Source of the DNA: Williamsia sp.
Lineage (GTDB): Bacteria; Bacteroidota; Bacteroidia; Chitinophagales; Chitinophagaceae
NCBI GenBank assembly: GCA_015069695.1
Contig: JADCRZ010000026.1
Coordinates: forward strand, 26,246 to 90,245
Direction of reading: 5' to 3'
DNA: 64,000 nt
The position numbers and the translations under genes were made by a program. Numbering within the stretch: the first letter of the stretch is position 1; the number at the start of each line of letters is the position of its first letter. Shown piece by piece: positions 1 to 7,509 of the stretch. The notes beneath the pieces are model-generated. The model was not told where the DNA came from. It saw only the letters and a list, made by a program, of their open reading frames with translations, and made no database searches.

Positions 1-591
1 GGCAGGTGATTTCAGGGAGCCATCATCGTTGAAGCGCGGAGCAGTCCAGATAACATCGTATGATTGCCATTCGCCGGGTGGACGGGCAGGATTTACCATG
101 GGAATGGCTTGCTTGTAGATGCTTCCGGCCTGGCCGTTTGTATAGGTTTTGTTGTTGTAGCTGTCCATTACCTGCAGCTCATATCCTGCATCGCCCTTGC
201 CGATGGAAGCCAGGAATACGCCGCTGTTTCCGCGCGCTTGTCCTTCACCGGTGATGGAGGAAGGGATGCGCCATTCTATGTGCAGCTGGTAATCCAGAAA
301 AGATTGTTTGGTGCGGATATTACCGGAAGATTTTTTAACGGTTAGAAGGCCGTTGGCAACGGTCCAGTCGGCCGGTTTGGTAGAGTCGCTCACCAGCACC
401 CATTGACTGAGGTCTTTGCCGTTAAACAATACAACGGCATCAGAAGGCGGATCACTCATTGTTTTTCCCGGCGTAACCACTTTGGGAATAGGATCATAGA
501 ATTCCGTGTCCTCGTGTTTGGCCCCTTGTTGTGCGTAGAGCAGGGAGGTTCCGGTTGAGAAGAGCAAAGCAAGCAATAAGGTCCGTTTCAT
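1..591 (-). CDS. DUF1080 (3-keto-disaccharide hydrolase-type) secreted protein, partial
   Basis: This reverse-strand reading frame opens at the ATG whose complement ends at 591 and stays open to the left edge, so the C-terminus is missing (197 codons visible). It begins with a signal peptide of about 20 residues ending in LLYAQQ. The mature part contains VVLFNGKDLSQW, a typical opening of DUF1080 domains, followed by a concanavalin-like beta-sandwich pattern (IEWRIP, GNSGVFL, YELQVMDSY). Family members are periplasmic or surface proteins acting on sugars and glycosides, and some hydrolyse 3-keto-glycosides. The substrate here cannot be read from the sequence. No Shine-Dalgarno sequence precedes the start, as is usual in Bacteroidota. 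Family assignment is good; function is inferred from the family. Confidence 0.85.
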   Translation of the reverse strand, partial: MKRTLLLALLFSTGTSLLYAQQGAKHEDTEFYDPIPKVVTPGKTMSDPPSDAVVLFNGKDLSQWVLVSDSTKPADWTVANGLLTVKKSSGNIRTKQSFLDYQLHIEWRIPSSITGEGQARGNSGVFLASIGKGDAGYELQVMDSYNNKTYTNGQAGSIYKQAIPMVNPARPPGEWQSYDVIWTAPRFNDDGSLKSPA

Positions 592-676
592 ACAGTATAA
601 AATTTGATTCAAATTATAACATTCAACCTATCCGCGAAAAAAAATATTGTTATGATCCCGGCTCACCTTCCAGGGC

Positions 677-976
677 TTAGTGAGGGACCAGCTGCTGCAG
701 CGAATCGGTTTGCGCTTTGAGTGAATCGATGCTGGCCTGCAGCATGCCTGAGCGAACATTGAAATCTTTCCCGATGGTGCTGTCGTAGTCTTTTGTGCCC
801 ACCCGCAGTGAGTTGCTGGTGATCTTATAGTTGAGGTCGCTGAGCTCATCCTGCTTTCTTTTCAACAGGGCCTGGTTGGTTTGTATCTGTTCTTTGATCT
901 GCTGTTCGTTGCGGCAGGCAGAGAGCACCCCTGAAAAAATAAAGACAAGAATATAAAGAGTGGCTGTTTTTTTCAT
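677..976 (-). CDS. Small coiled-coil lipoprotein, unknown function
   Basis: This is a 99-residue protein if started at the MKKTATLYI methionine. An upstream in-frame Met (at 1012) would add 12 residues before the signal peptide and is less likely. The N-terminus is a lipoprotein signal, with a hydrophobic stretch followed by the lipobox LSAC. The rest is a charged heptad-like helix (EQQIKEQIQTNQALLKRKQ and SIDSLKAQTDSLQQL) predicted to form a coiled coil. It is probably anchored in the outer or inner membrane facing the periplasm. I do not recognise a named family. Confidence 0.65.
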   Translation of the reverse strand: MKKTATLYILVFIFSGVLSACRNEQQIKEQIQTNQALLKRKQDELSDLNYKITSNSLRVGTKDYDSTIGKDFNVRSGMLQASIDSLKAQTDSLQQLVPH

Positions 977-1012
977 GCTCAATACAGAATTAAAAAATAG
1001 ATCAGGTTGCAA

Positions 1013-1050
1013 AATAAAAAAATCCTGAAACCGGGAAAGGTTTCAGGATT
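1013..1050 (-). terminator. Rho-independent terminator after tRNA-Leu(GAG)
   Basis: An inverted repeat (AATCCTGAAACC and GGTTTCAGGATT around a short loop) lies just past the 3' end of the reverse-strand tRNA. A run of A on the plus strand to its left (1013-1021) gives a U-tract in the tRNA transcript. Confidence 0.8.
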
Positions 1051-1054
1051 GGAG

Positions 1055-1138
1055 TGCGGCAGAGGAGATTCGAACTCCCACACCGGTTAAGGCGCTACCA
1101 CCTCAAAGTAGTGCGTCTACCAATTTCGCCACCGCCGC
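1055..1138 (-). tRNA. tRNA-Leu(GAG)
   Basis: Read on the reverse strand, the 84-nt sequence folds into a class II cloverleaf. It has a seven-pair acceptor stem (GCGGCGG with CTGCCGC, one G-U), a D-arm with TGGTAGAC, an anticodon stem CTACT/GGTAG enclosing loop TTGAGGT (anticodon GAG), a long variable arm and the T-arm GTTCGAATC. The discriminator base is A and no CCA is encoded. The terminator at 1013-1050 follows directly. Confidence 0.93.
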
Positions 1139-1191
1139 ATGTGATCCATTGTGCGACTGCAAATGTAAGGGGATTTTGTATTGCACCCAAC

Positions 1192-2343
1192 TTACTGTTC
1201 CTTTAGCACGATCCTGAATGTAGTACCCTTGCCCGGTTCAGAATGTTTCACGAACAGCTGGCCTTTGTGGTATTGTTCGATGATGCGTTTGGACAAGCTA
1301 AGACCCAATCCCCAGCCCCGTTTTTTGGTGGTGAAGCCGGGCTTGAAGATGCGGGTGAGGTTGGCGGCAGAGATGCCTTTGCCCGTATCACGTACATCGA
1401 TAAACACTTCCTGGTCAATTTTGCGGATGCTGATGGCGATCTCACCCCGTCCTTCCATGGCGTCAAGCGCATTTTTGAGCAGGTTCTCGATCACCCAATC
1501 AAACAGGAGGGGAGAGACCTTTGCGTGGATGGCTGCTTCGCCCTGGCTGTCGAGGCCAAAAACAACTTTTCCTGTTGCCCGCTTCCGGATGTATTCGATC
1601 ATCTGTCCCAATTTTTCTACCAGGTTTACTTCTTCCAGTTGCGGCCGGCTGCCGATCTTTCCAAAACGGTCTGATACAAGCTTCAGGCGGTCAACATCTT
1701 TTTGCAGCTCGGGTGTAATAAAATCGTTGTCGGGATTTTCCTTCAGCATTTCTACCCAGCCCTGCAGGGAGGAAATGGGCGTACCCAGCTGGTGGGCTGT
1801 TTCCTTGGCCATGCCCGCCCATACCTGGTTTTGGGTAGATTGGTTGCGGGTGGTGATAGAAACAATGGTTACAAAGATGAAGAGCGCCACCACAAAAAGC
1901 TGGATCAGCGGAAAATAACGCACTTCATTGAGCAGGGCCGTATTGCCGTAATAATATTTGTTGGCTACATAAGGCGTATCGCTCAGCACTAGCTCGATCG
2001 GCTTGTTGGCGGCGCGGAACTCGCGCAGTTTTTTCTTTAAAAATCCGGAATCCTGCGCTGCCTGGGCAGAGTCGAGGTTGATATAATTCACGATGCTGTC
2101 CCGCTCATTGGTCTCGATGATCGGCACAGCTGTTTGCTCGTTGCGGATCAAGTTGGGAAGGGCCAGGTCGTTGCCGGCGTTGTTGAGGACTGCCTTGCTG
2201 GCTTCAACCCATTGCTCTACCTTTTGGCTTTCTTCCCGGATGATCTTTTGGGCGAGGTATTGGGAATAGATAATAGTACCGCTTACAATGGCGATGGCTA
2301 TCAGCGCCAGACCGGTTCTCCAGCTAAACAGGGATTGAATCAT
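1192..2343 (-). CDS. Membrane sensor histidine kinase
   Basis: This 383-residue kinase has two membrane helices, one near residues 10-30 and one near 145-165. They enclose a periplasmic sensor segment of about 115 residues with no recognisable named domain. The phospho-acceptor box contains ETAHQLGTP with the predicted phospho-His near residue 183. The GHKL ATPase domain follows, with N-box NLLKNALDAM, G1 box DTGKGI and G2 box GWGLGLSLS. No response regulator lies beside it, so its partner and signal are unknown. The gene is divergent from the glycosyltransferase at 2414. Confidence 0.9.
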   Translation of the reverse strand: MIQSLFSWRTGLALIAIAIVSGTIIYSQYLAQKIIREESQKVEQWVEASKAVLNNAGNDLALPNLIRNEQTAVPIIETNERDSIVNYINLDSAQAAQDSGFLKKKLREFRAANKPIELVLSDTPYVANKYYYGNTALLNEVRYFPLIQLFVVALFIFVTIVSITTRNQSTQNQVWAGMAKETAHQLGTPISSLQGWVEMLKENPDNDFITPELQKDVDRLKLVSDRFGKIGSRPQLEEVNLVEKLGQMIEYIRKRATGKVVFGLDSQGEAAIHAKVSPLLFDWVIENLLKNALDAMEGRGEIAISIRKIDQEVFIDVRDTGKGISAANLTRIFKPGFTTKKRGWGLGLSLSKRIIEQYHKGQLFVKHSEPGKGTTFRIVLKEQ

Positions 2344-2413
2344 AGAACTAATTTAAACAGAGGTTTGCAACGCATCCCTTATTTTTGAAAACAATTCCAG
2401 ATAACATCAGCAT

Positions 2414-3436
2414 TTGACACCCACAGTTGCAATAGTCATCCTCAACTACAACGGCCGAACCCACCTGGAACAATTCCTGCCTTCCGTACTTTCTTCCACC
2501 TATGCCAACGCCACGGTGATAGTGGCCGACAATGCTTCCACCGATGATTCGCTTTCTTTTTTACAGGAGGAGTTTCCTTCGGTACAAATCATCCGCCTGC
2601 CACAGAACTATGGGTTTGCAAAGGGCTATAATGAAGCGCTCAGGCAGGTCAGCGCAGATTATTACATCCTGCTCAATTCAGACGTGGAGGTAGATCAGGC
2701 ATGGATTGAACCGATCCTTGAATTGATGGAAAGCAATGAGCAGATCGGTGCCTGTCAGCCCAAGATCCTGATGTACCGGGACAAGGAGCGTTTTGAATAT
2801 GCAGGTGCTGCCGGTGGCTGGCTTGATTCGCTGGGTTACCCTTTTGCCCGCGGAAGGATTTTTGATTACTGCGAGCGCGACCGGGGCCAGTACGATACGA
2901 CGGAACCTGTTTTCTGGGCCAGCGGTGCGGCCCTGTTTGTGCGGGCTGCCTTGTACCACCAGCTGGGCGGACTGGATGAATATTTTTTTGCCCACCAGGA
3001 AGAAATTGATTTTTGCTGGCGCCTGCAGCTGGCGGGGTATCGGGTGATGGCTTGTCCCCTCTCGCGGGTATACCATTTGGGTGGGGGCACCCTGCCCAAG
3101 GGCAATGAGCGGAAAGTGCTGCTCAATTTCCGCAACAACCTGATCATGCTGGCAAAAAATCTTCCTGCAACCGAGGCTGTCTGGAAGATAGCGCTGCGCA
3201 TTCTATTGGATTCAGTCTCTGCCTGGAAATCCCTTTTTGATGGGGAAGCTACTTACTTTATCGCCATTGCGGAAGCGCACTGGGGTTTTGTAAAATGGTT
3301 TTTTGGCGGCAGGAAACGGAGCGTTTTCCCGGCGCGGCGCGGAAAGGTGGCTGATGGCTGGTACCAGGGCAGCATTATATGGAAGCATTTTATAAACGGG
3401 ATCAAGCGGTTTAGTGATGTGGTGGGAGAGAAATGA
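2414..3436 (+). CDS. Family 2 glycosyltransferase
   Basis: This 340-residue protein has the GT-A fold signature of GT2 enzymes: an N-terminal strand-loop VAIVILNYNG, the nucleotide-sugar pocket VADNASTDDS near residue 40, a DxD-like LLNSDVEV near residue 88, and the acceptor-site segment EEIDFCWRLQLAGYR near residue 195. The start is a TTG at 2414, which places the conserved strand at the very N-terminus; no upstream ATG fits. It resembles rhamnosyl-type transferases (WbbL-like) used in polysaccharide or LPS assembly, but sugar and acceptor cannot be assigned. A TATTTTTG box at 2380-2387 may be its -7 element. Confidence 0.88.
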   Translation: MTPTVAIVILNYNGRTHLEQFLPSVLSSTYANATVIVADNASTDDSLSFLQEEFPSVQIIRLPQNYGFAKGYNEALRQVSADYYILLNSDVEVDQAWIEPILELMESNEQIGACQPKILMYRDKERFEYAGAAGGWLDSLGYPFARGRIFDYCERDRGQYDTTEPVFWASGAALFVRAALYHQLGGLDEYFFAHQEEIDFCWRLQLAGYRVMACPLSRVYHLGGGTLPKGNERKVLLNFRNNLIMLAKNLPATEAVWKIALRILLDSVSAWKSLFDGEATYFIAIAEAHWGFVKWFFGGRKRSVFPARRGKVADGWYQGSIIWKHFINGIKRFSDVVGEK

Positions 3437-3591
3437 TCCCGGCGGCTCGCCCGCGTTCGTGCGCACTAAGCACCGCGGGCTGTGTTGTTACCTGATTATT
3501 TTTCACCTGGTTGCCGGTCAAGAAAAATTATTTGAAACCCTTGTTATTATTAAAACTGAACCTTTACATTTGTTCCTGAAACAAGTATTGT

Positions 3592-3807
3592 ATGGATCAT
3601 TCAGAAGACATAGAATATAAGAATCCGAAGGAAAGGGATTTTGCTTACAACTGGGTGCACTCGTCGGTATTTCTTTTTTATCTGCAGGTGTTTTGCGTGC
3701 TGGCATTTACCTTAGGTGGCTGTTATGCTTTGTATGCAAAGCGCTACAAGGGTACGCCGGAAGTAGTGGTACCGGATAATACTTTGTATACACCCAAATA
3801 CAAGTAG
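3592..3807 (+). CDS. Small single-pass membrane protein
   Basis: This 71-residue protein has an acidic N-terminus (MDHSEDIEYKNPKERD), one hydrophobic helix at about residues 26-47 and a short basic tail ending in YTPKYK. No family is recognised. It sits directly upstream of the tRNA-Gly promoter in the same orientation and has normal codon use, so it is plausibly a real gene of unknown function. Confidence 0.6.
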   Translation: MDHSEDIEYKNPKERDFAYNWVHSSVFLFYLQVFCVLAFTLGGCYALYAKRYKGTPEVVVPDNTLYTPKYK

Positions 3808-3815
3808 AAAAAAAT

Positions 3816-3845
3816 TTTGCGGGGTGCATACATTTCCTATTTTTG
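3816..3845 (+). promoter_or_regulatory. Bacteroidota-type promoter for tRNA-Gly
   Basis: TTTG (3816-3819) is separated by 18 bases from TATTTTTG (3838-3845). This matches the Bacteroidota -33/-7 consensus TTTG...TAnnTTTG. The tRNA begins about 28 nt after the -7 box. Confidence 0.75.
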
Positions 3846-3873
3846 CAATCCCTTGTAAGTTCTTGTAATTATT

Positions 3874-3946
<73 letters not shown>

Positions 3947-3955
3947 CCAATCTAA

Positions 3956-3984
3956 GATTCCAAACCCCGGTTTGGAATTTTTTT
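3956..3984 (+). terminator. Terminator after tRNA-Gly
   Basis: Perfect 10-bp arms ATTCCAAACC and GGTTTGGAAT are followed by eight T residues. It ends just before the attL repeat. Confidence 0.85.
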
Positions 3985-3991
3985 TGTGCGC

Positions 3992-4031
3992 TACCCGGGT
4001 GGTGGAACTGGTAGACACGCAGGACTTAAAA
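3992..4031 (+). repeat. attL: residual 5' half of tRNA-Leu(UAA)
   Basis: This stretch is identical for 40 bp to the 5' part of the intact tRNA-Leu at 43232-43317, including one base before the mature 5' end and stopping in the anticodon loop (CTTAAAA). Beyond 4031 the sequence diverges into AT-rich element DNA, so this copy cannot fold as a tRNA. Confidence 0.93.
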
Positions 4032-4191
4032 GCTTGCGTTTGTATTGAAAAGAAACCTTATAATAGATTGATTATTTATTGATTATGATCATAAAGAATA
4101 TTCAGGATCAATCTTACTACATTATTTCTACATCTATTTTCAATTGTATGCGAATTTTGATTTAGGTATCCACGTTTGCCGTCTTGCCCAC

Positions 4192-4803
4192 TCAACTGTA
4201 TAGTTTTAGTAATTCTGTTCTTCTCTCCTCAATCATTTTTTCGATTTTTAAAGTTGTAATTGCAGTCCATGTAGAGAGCTGTTGATTATTTCGGTTTATA
4301 AGAGACCTTGTAGTAAGCATTTTCTCCTCAGCTTTAGCTAATGTCCGGACTTTATCTATCTGCTCCATCTCTATTTCAATGAGAATGGTATTAGCAGATG
4401 ATGGTTGATATATGTTGCGTATAGGTAGCCCGCCTCCATTAGGGCTGTAATCAAACAATTCCATGCTACCTATGAATGGAAACTCTACTACAACTATTTT
4501 AACACTTTGGGGTCTCCCTAAAGGATTTAAAGGTGAGGGAAATCCTGGCCGTTCTATCGAATAATCACTAACGATGCGAGGCTTATCAATAAACACTGGA
4601 TTAGGTAATATGGATTTCGCAATATGCTTTTTTGTTTCTACAAGATTGAACTCTTCTTTTACTTCATTCAATGTGAGAAGGTTGATTGCTTCTCTTAAAG
4701 CTTTCTCTCTTTGTAGAAATAAATTGTCGAGCACAGTTAGCTGCATAATGGTTTTTGACGACACGGTATAGTTGGTTTTTTTAAAAGACAGATTATTGTT
4801 CAA
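4192..4803 (-). CDS. Uncharacterised 203-aa protein of the left-end cargo locus
   Basis: This AT-rich gene lies inside the left end of the element. The protein has helical termini (TVLDNLFLQREKALREAINL and IEKMIEERRTELLKLYS) around a central proline- and glycine-rich beta segment (GFPSPLNPLGRP, YSPNGGGLP). There is no signal peptide or membrane helix and no family that I recognise. It is the last gene in the same direction as the 195-aa and 251-aa genes upstream, so it may be the third member of the same cargo locus, although ~370 bp separate it from the 251-aa gene. Confidence 0.6.
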   Translation of the reverse strand: MNNNLSFKKTNYTVSSKTIMQLTVLDNLFLQREKALREAINLLTLNEVKEEFNLVETKKHIAKSILPNPVFIDKPRIVSDYSIERPGFPSPLNPLGRPQSVKIVVVEFPFIGSMELFDYSPNGGGLPIRNIYQPSSANTILIEIEMEQIDKVRTLAKAEEKMLTTRSLINRNNQQLSTWTAITTLKIEKMIEERRTELLKLYS

Positions 4804-4837
4804 ACTGGTTTTTAAAACGAAGTAAGCCCTGCGAGCA

Positions 4838-5044
4838 TCATCTTTTCTTTCGATAGATCATGATCGAGAAGGCCTCTCGAAATTTCTTTACTTTTTTAAG
4901 TCGTAACTCTACAGATGGATAAACTAAGTTAAAGATAATACCCAAACCTTGACCTTGAACAAACGTTAATTCTAAACACTTATCTATTCTGAGTTTAGTT
5001 GGAAAACATTTTGATAAAATGTTAAGACATTTAATAATGCCCAA
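4838..5044 (-). CDS. Possible 68-aa protein, weakly supported
   Basis: A short basic reading frame between the 203-aa and 251-aa genes on the same strand, ending in RKKR and containing KLRIDKCLELTFVQGQGLG. No domain is recognised. It could be a small gene or a decayed fragment; the length and AT-rich context make a chance frame possible. Confidence 0.25.
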   Translation of the reverse strand: MGIIKCLNILSKCFPTKLRIDKCLELTFVQGQGLGIIFNLVYPSVELRLKKVKKFREAFSIMIYRKKR

Positions 5045-5173
5045 ATATATCTCTTAATGGAGTTTGCTTTTGTCACTGCGTACTAAGAACAGAAATGAAG
5101 CCAAACAACCATTGGCATGACACGATTACGATATGTACCGGTTACCACAAATGAGAGAAGTTACGAGTAATTT

Positions 5174-5929
5174 TCATTCGCTCTCTCCTAGAAATACAAG
5201 CTCAATAACCCTATTCAGATCATCCATTTTCTTTGCTCTCTCCGCTTCATTTCTATTTAATTGAGGCTGATAATGCAGCCTGTGTTGAAACAATCTTAGA
5301 AAGTGTAATAGAAAGGAAGAAATACTGAATAAAATACTGATACCTATATTGACGGGCAATGAAAAGATTTTCATGTTCCATGATGATCTGCATATACATG
5401 CTGAAAGTATCAAAAGACCACAACAGATCAATAGCGTCATTACGGGTGATATCTGTTTTTGTTTTTTATTAAAACGAGGGAAGCTTTTAAAAAATACGAG
5501 CAGATTGAAAATGAACGAGAAATTGAAAATAAAGATGAAGAGATTTGTTGAATTGTCGCCCAGTAGTTCCTGATATCCTGATAGGATTAAAATTATCAAA
5601 CAATAAATGCCAGTATACAAAAAATTGGCTTTGTTAATTTCGGATATGCGAAGTGCAATTTTAGCTCTCTCAATTAATGCTTTTCGAATTTTGTCATGTT
5701 CCCCAGCTATAGCTTGCATTCTCTTATCAAATAAATTGATAACACCGAATTTGGAGAGCACTTCAGAAGATTTCCAGCTTTCATTTATGGCTACCAACTC
5801 AGAAGGTTCTTCCAATTTCAACCGTAAAATATCATCTAAGATCAAACTGCGAAAACCTTCGTACGTTGCGAAGCCTAAATTGAATACTCCCACTGTGGCA
5901 TAGAAATCATTAAAGTTAGTTATTTGCAA
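5174..5929 (-). CDS. Multi-pass membrane protein, candidate effector
   Basis: This 251-residue protein starts 12 bp after the stop of the 195-aa gene, so the two are almost certainly co-transcribed. Residues 1-100 are soluble and helical, with charged segments such as FDKRMQAIAGEHDKIRKAL. Four hydrophobic helices follow at about 102-120, 126-145, 160-180 and 190-212, then a charged tail (RNEAERAKKMDDLNRVIEL). A soluble helical part joined to several membrane passes is a common layout for membrane-acting effectors in anti-phage systems. No named family is recognised, so the defence role is inference from layout and location. Confidence 0.65.
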   Translation of the reverse strand: MQITNFNDFYATVGVFNLGFATYEGFRSLILDDILRLKLEEPSELVAINESWKSSEVLSKFGVINLFDKRMQAIAGEHDKIRKALIERAKIALRISEINKANFLYTGIYCLIILILSGYQELLGDNSTNLFIFIFNFSFIFNLLVFFKSFPRFNKKQKQISPVMTLLICCGLLILSACICRSSWNMKIFSLPVNIGISILFSISSFLLHFLRLFQHRLHYQPQLNRNEAERAKKMDDLNRVIELVFLGESE

Positions 5930-5941
5930 GCAGTAGAATGA

Positions 5942-6529
5942 TTAAGCGTGTACTGGAAATTCTTTTCGTTTACAGCCGAAAAACTTTGCATCAAAAGCTC
6001 CCTTTAATTTTGATGCAATTGGAGGTCTGTTAAAACTGCAGATTGCTTTACGTTCGTGAGTGATCTCCTCTATGGTTTCCATCCGATATGACAGCTCATC
6101 ACCAACTATGAAGTAAACATCCTTTGTCATGACATCCTTAATATTAGATCGAAAATCTTCACTTGCAATTCGTACATCAATATTTTTAGGATAATCATTT
6201 GAGAGCTCGCAGATTTGATCAAAGATTATTGAATCACACTCAGAATCATCCCTCAAAACTATGCTTACATGTTTACCAGCTTGTAAAAAGTTTCTGAGAG
6301 ATCTTTCAAAGTTTTTATGGGTATCTGCTATATCACCTTTTAAAGAGTTTTCGTAAATCCTAACTTGGCTCTCGGCATTATCGATTATAGTAGCCATCAC
6401 GATTGCTGCCTGTTCAGGATCTGTGTTGTTGAAGGTCAGCTCATTTCGATTTCTTGCAAGAGTTGAGACTGCATCGATGTAATCTTCAATAACTAAGTTA
6501 GGCATGTCTTTGAAACTCCCGTCTTCCAT
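5942..6529 (-). CDS. PLD-fold-like protein lacking the HKD motif
   Basis: This 195-residue soluble protein is the first gene of the reverse-strand cargo locus. Its order of elements (NAESQVRIYENSLKGDI, then a helix, VSIVLRDD, NIDVRIASEDF, DVYFIVGDELSYRME and a C-terminal FDAKF) follows the strand-helix order of a phospholipase D half-domain. The catalytic HxKxxxxD is absent: only VYFIVGDELSYR stands where it should be. Such HKD-less domains are presumed to bind rather than cut. With the membrane protein 12 bp downstream it could be a sensor or adaptor. Fold assignment is by eye and tentative. Confidence 0.6.
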   Translation of the reverse strand: MEDGSFKDMPNLVIEDYIDAVSTLARNRNELTFNNTDPEQAAIVMATIIDNAESQVRIYENSLKGDIADTHKNFERSLRNFLQAGKHVSIVLRDDSECDSIIFDQICELSNDYPKNIDVRIASEDFRSNIKDVMTKDVYFIVGDELSYRMETIEEITHERKAICSFNRPPIASKLKGAFDAKFFGCKRKEFPVHA

Positions 6530-6616
6530 ATTTATTGTATTATAGCTATAGAAATATATGATGTAAATAAAGTTAGCTAAATTTTGTTAATTAGGGATTT
6601 TAGCATTTTCAAATAA

Positions 6617-6800
6617 TTTTGTTCATATTCAAACGAACGTCTTCCTATGAACAAAACCTCCGCTTTGAAAGAGCATTTTTAACTGTTTACTGTCTGTTTC
6701 TTCTGTGATTCCCCTGTCACGGGGCAAAATTCTGCGCTGCATTTCCCGGCAAATCTCGTTCAAACTGTTCAAAGGTAATCGTTCGTTTACCCTTGAACAT
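6617..6800. promoter_or_regulatory. Inverted repeats upstream of the serine recombinase
   Basis: TTTTGTTCAT (6617-6626) is inverted at 6647-6656, and AAACGAACG (6631-6639) is inverted at 6780-6788. Tandem GTTCAAA copies lie between them. The region separates the divergent cargo operon from the recombinase and could hold its crossover (res-like) site or operators. Confidence 0.5.
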
Positions 6801-6835
6801 TAGCATGGCCGTAAGCTCCCGAGAGTTATACGTCC

Positions 6836-7480
6836 ATGAAACCAGCAATCCCGTATTACAGGGTTTCCACCGCCCGCCAGGGACAAAGCGGCTTGGGTCT
6901 GGAGGCCCAAAAGAAAGCAGTGCGTGACTTTGCCAAGGTAAACAGCCTTCGGCTTGTAAAAGAATTCACCGAGGTGGAATCCGGCAGTCGGAATAAAAGG
7001 CCGGTTTTGCAGCAAGCCATTGCGGCCTGCAAGGCGGATGAGGCCCTCCTTTTGATTGCGAAGCTGGATCGCTTGGGCCGGAACGTGCTGTTCATCTCGA
7101 CCTTGATGGAATCGAGGGTTGAGTTCGTGGCGGTGGATAATCCGTCAGCGAACAAGTTCATCGTGCATATCATGGCGGCATTTGCCGAACATGAACGGGA
7201 CTTGATCAGCGCCAGGACGAAAGCCGCATTGAAAGCCGCAAAAAGCCGGGGCGTGGAATTGGGAGCGAATGGTAAGTACATCTTGTCGGAAAGAAACAGA
7301 GAGGCTTCAAAAGCCTTTGCCGAGAAGATGAAGCCCATCGTCGAGAGATTGCAAAAGGAGGGCTTTACGACTGTCAGGGAGATCACCGCCGAATTGAACC
7401 GGCGCAATGTTCCGACCTATCACGAACAGGGCCGGAGATGGCACCTGGCCACCGTACACAAAATTCTGAAATCGGTTTGA
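6836..7480 (+). CDS. Serine recombinase (resolvase/invertase family)
   Basis: This 214-residue protein has the small serine recombinase catalytic domain: YRVSTARQGQ with nucleophile Ser11, then KLDRLGRN and AFAEHERDLISARTKAAL, where conserved arginines sit in the active site. A C-terminal helix-turn-helix follows (GFTTVREITAELNRRNVPT). The length is standard for resolvases and invertases. It is the first gene of the GC-rich backbone, immediately right of the AT-rich cargo. It may resolve element dimers or invert a segment; the repeats just upstream are its likely sites. The ATG at 6836 places the catalytic serine at the usual distance. Confidence 0.9.
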   Translation: MKPAIPYYRVSTARQGQSGLGLEAQKKAVRDFAKVNSLRLVKEFTEVESGSRNKRPVLQQAIAACKADEALLLIAKLDRLGRNVLFISTLMESRVEFVAVDNPSANKFIVHIMAAFAEHERDLISARTKAALKAAKSRGVELGANGKYILSERNREASKAFAEKMKPIVERLQKEGFTTVREITAELNRRNVPTYHEQGRRWHLATVHKILKSV

Positions 7481-7509
7481 CCTGAAGGGTCGAACCAAAA
7501 CGAAAATCT

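Noticed and set aside
1181..1918. A 245-codon plus-strand frame opposite the histidine kinase
   Set aside because: Ser/Arg-rich composition with no domain, while the reverse strand carries all kinase motifs.
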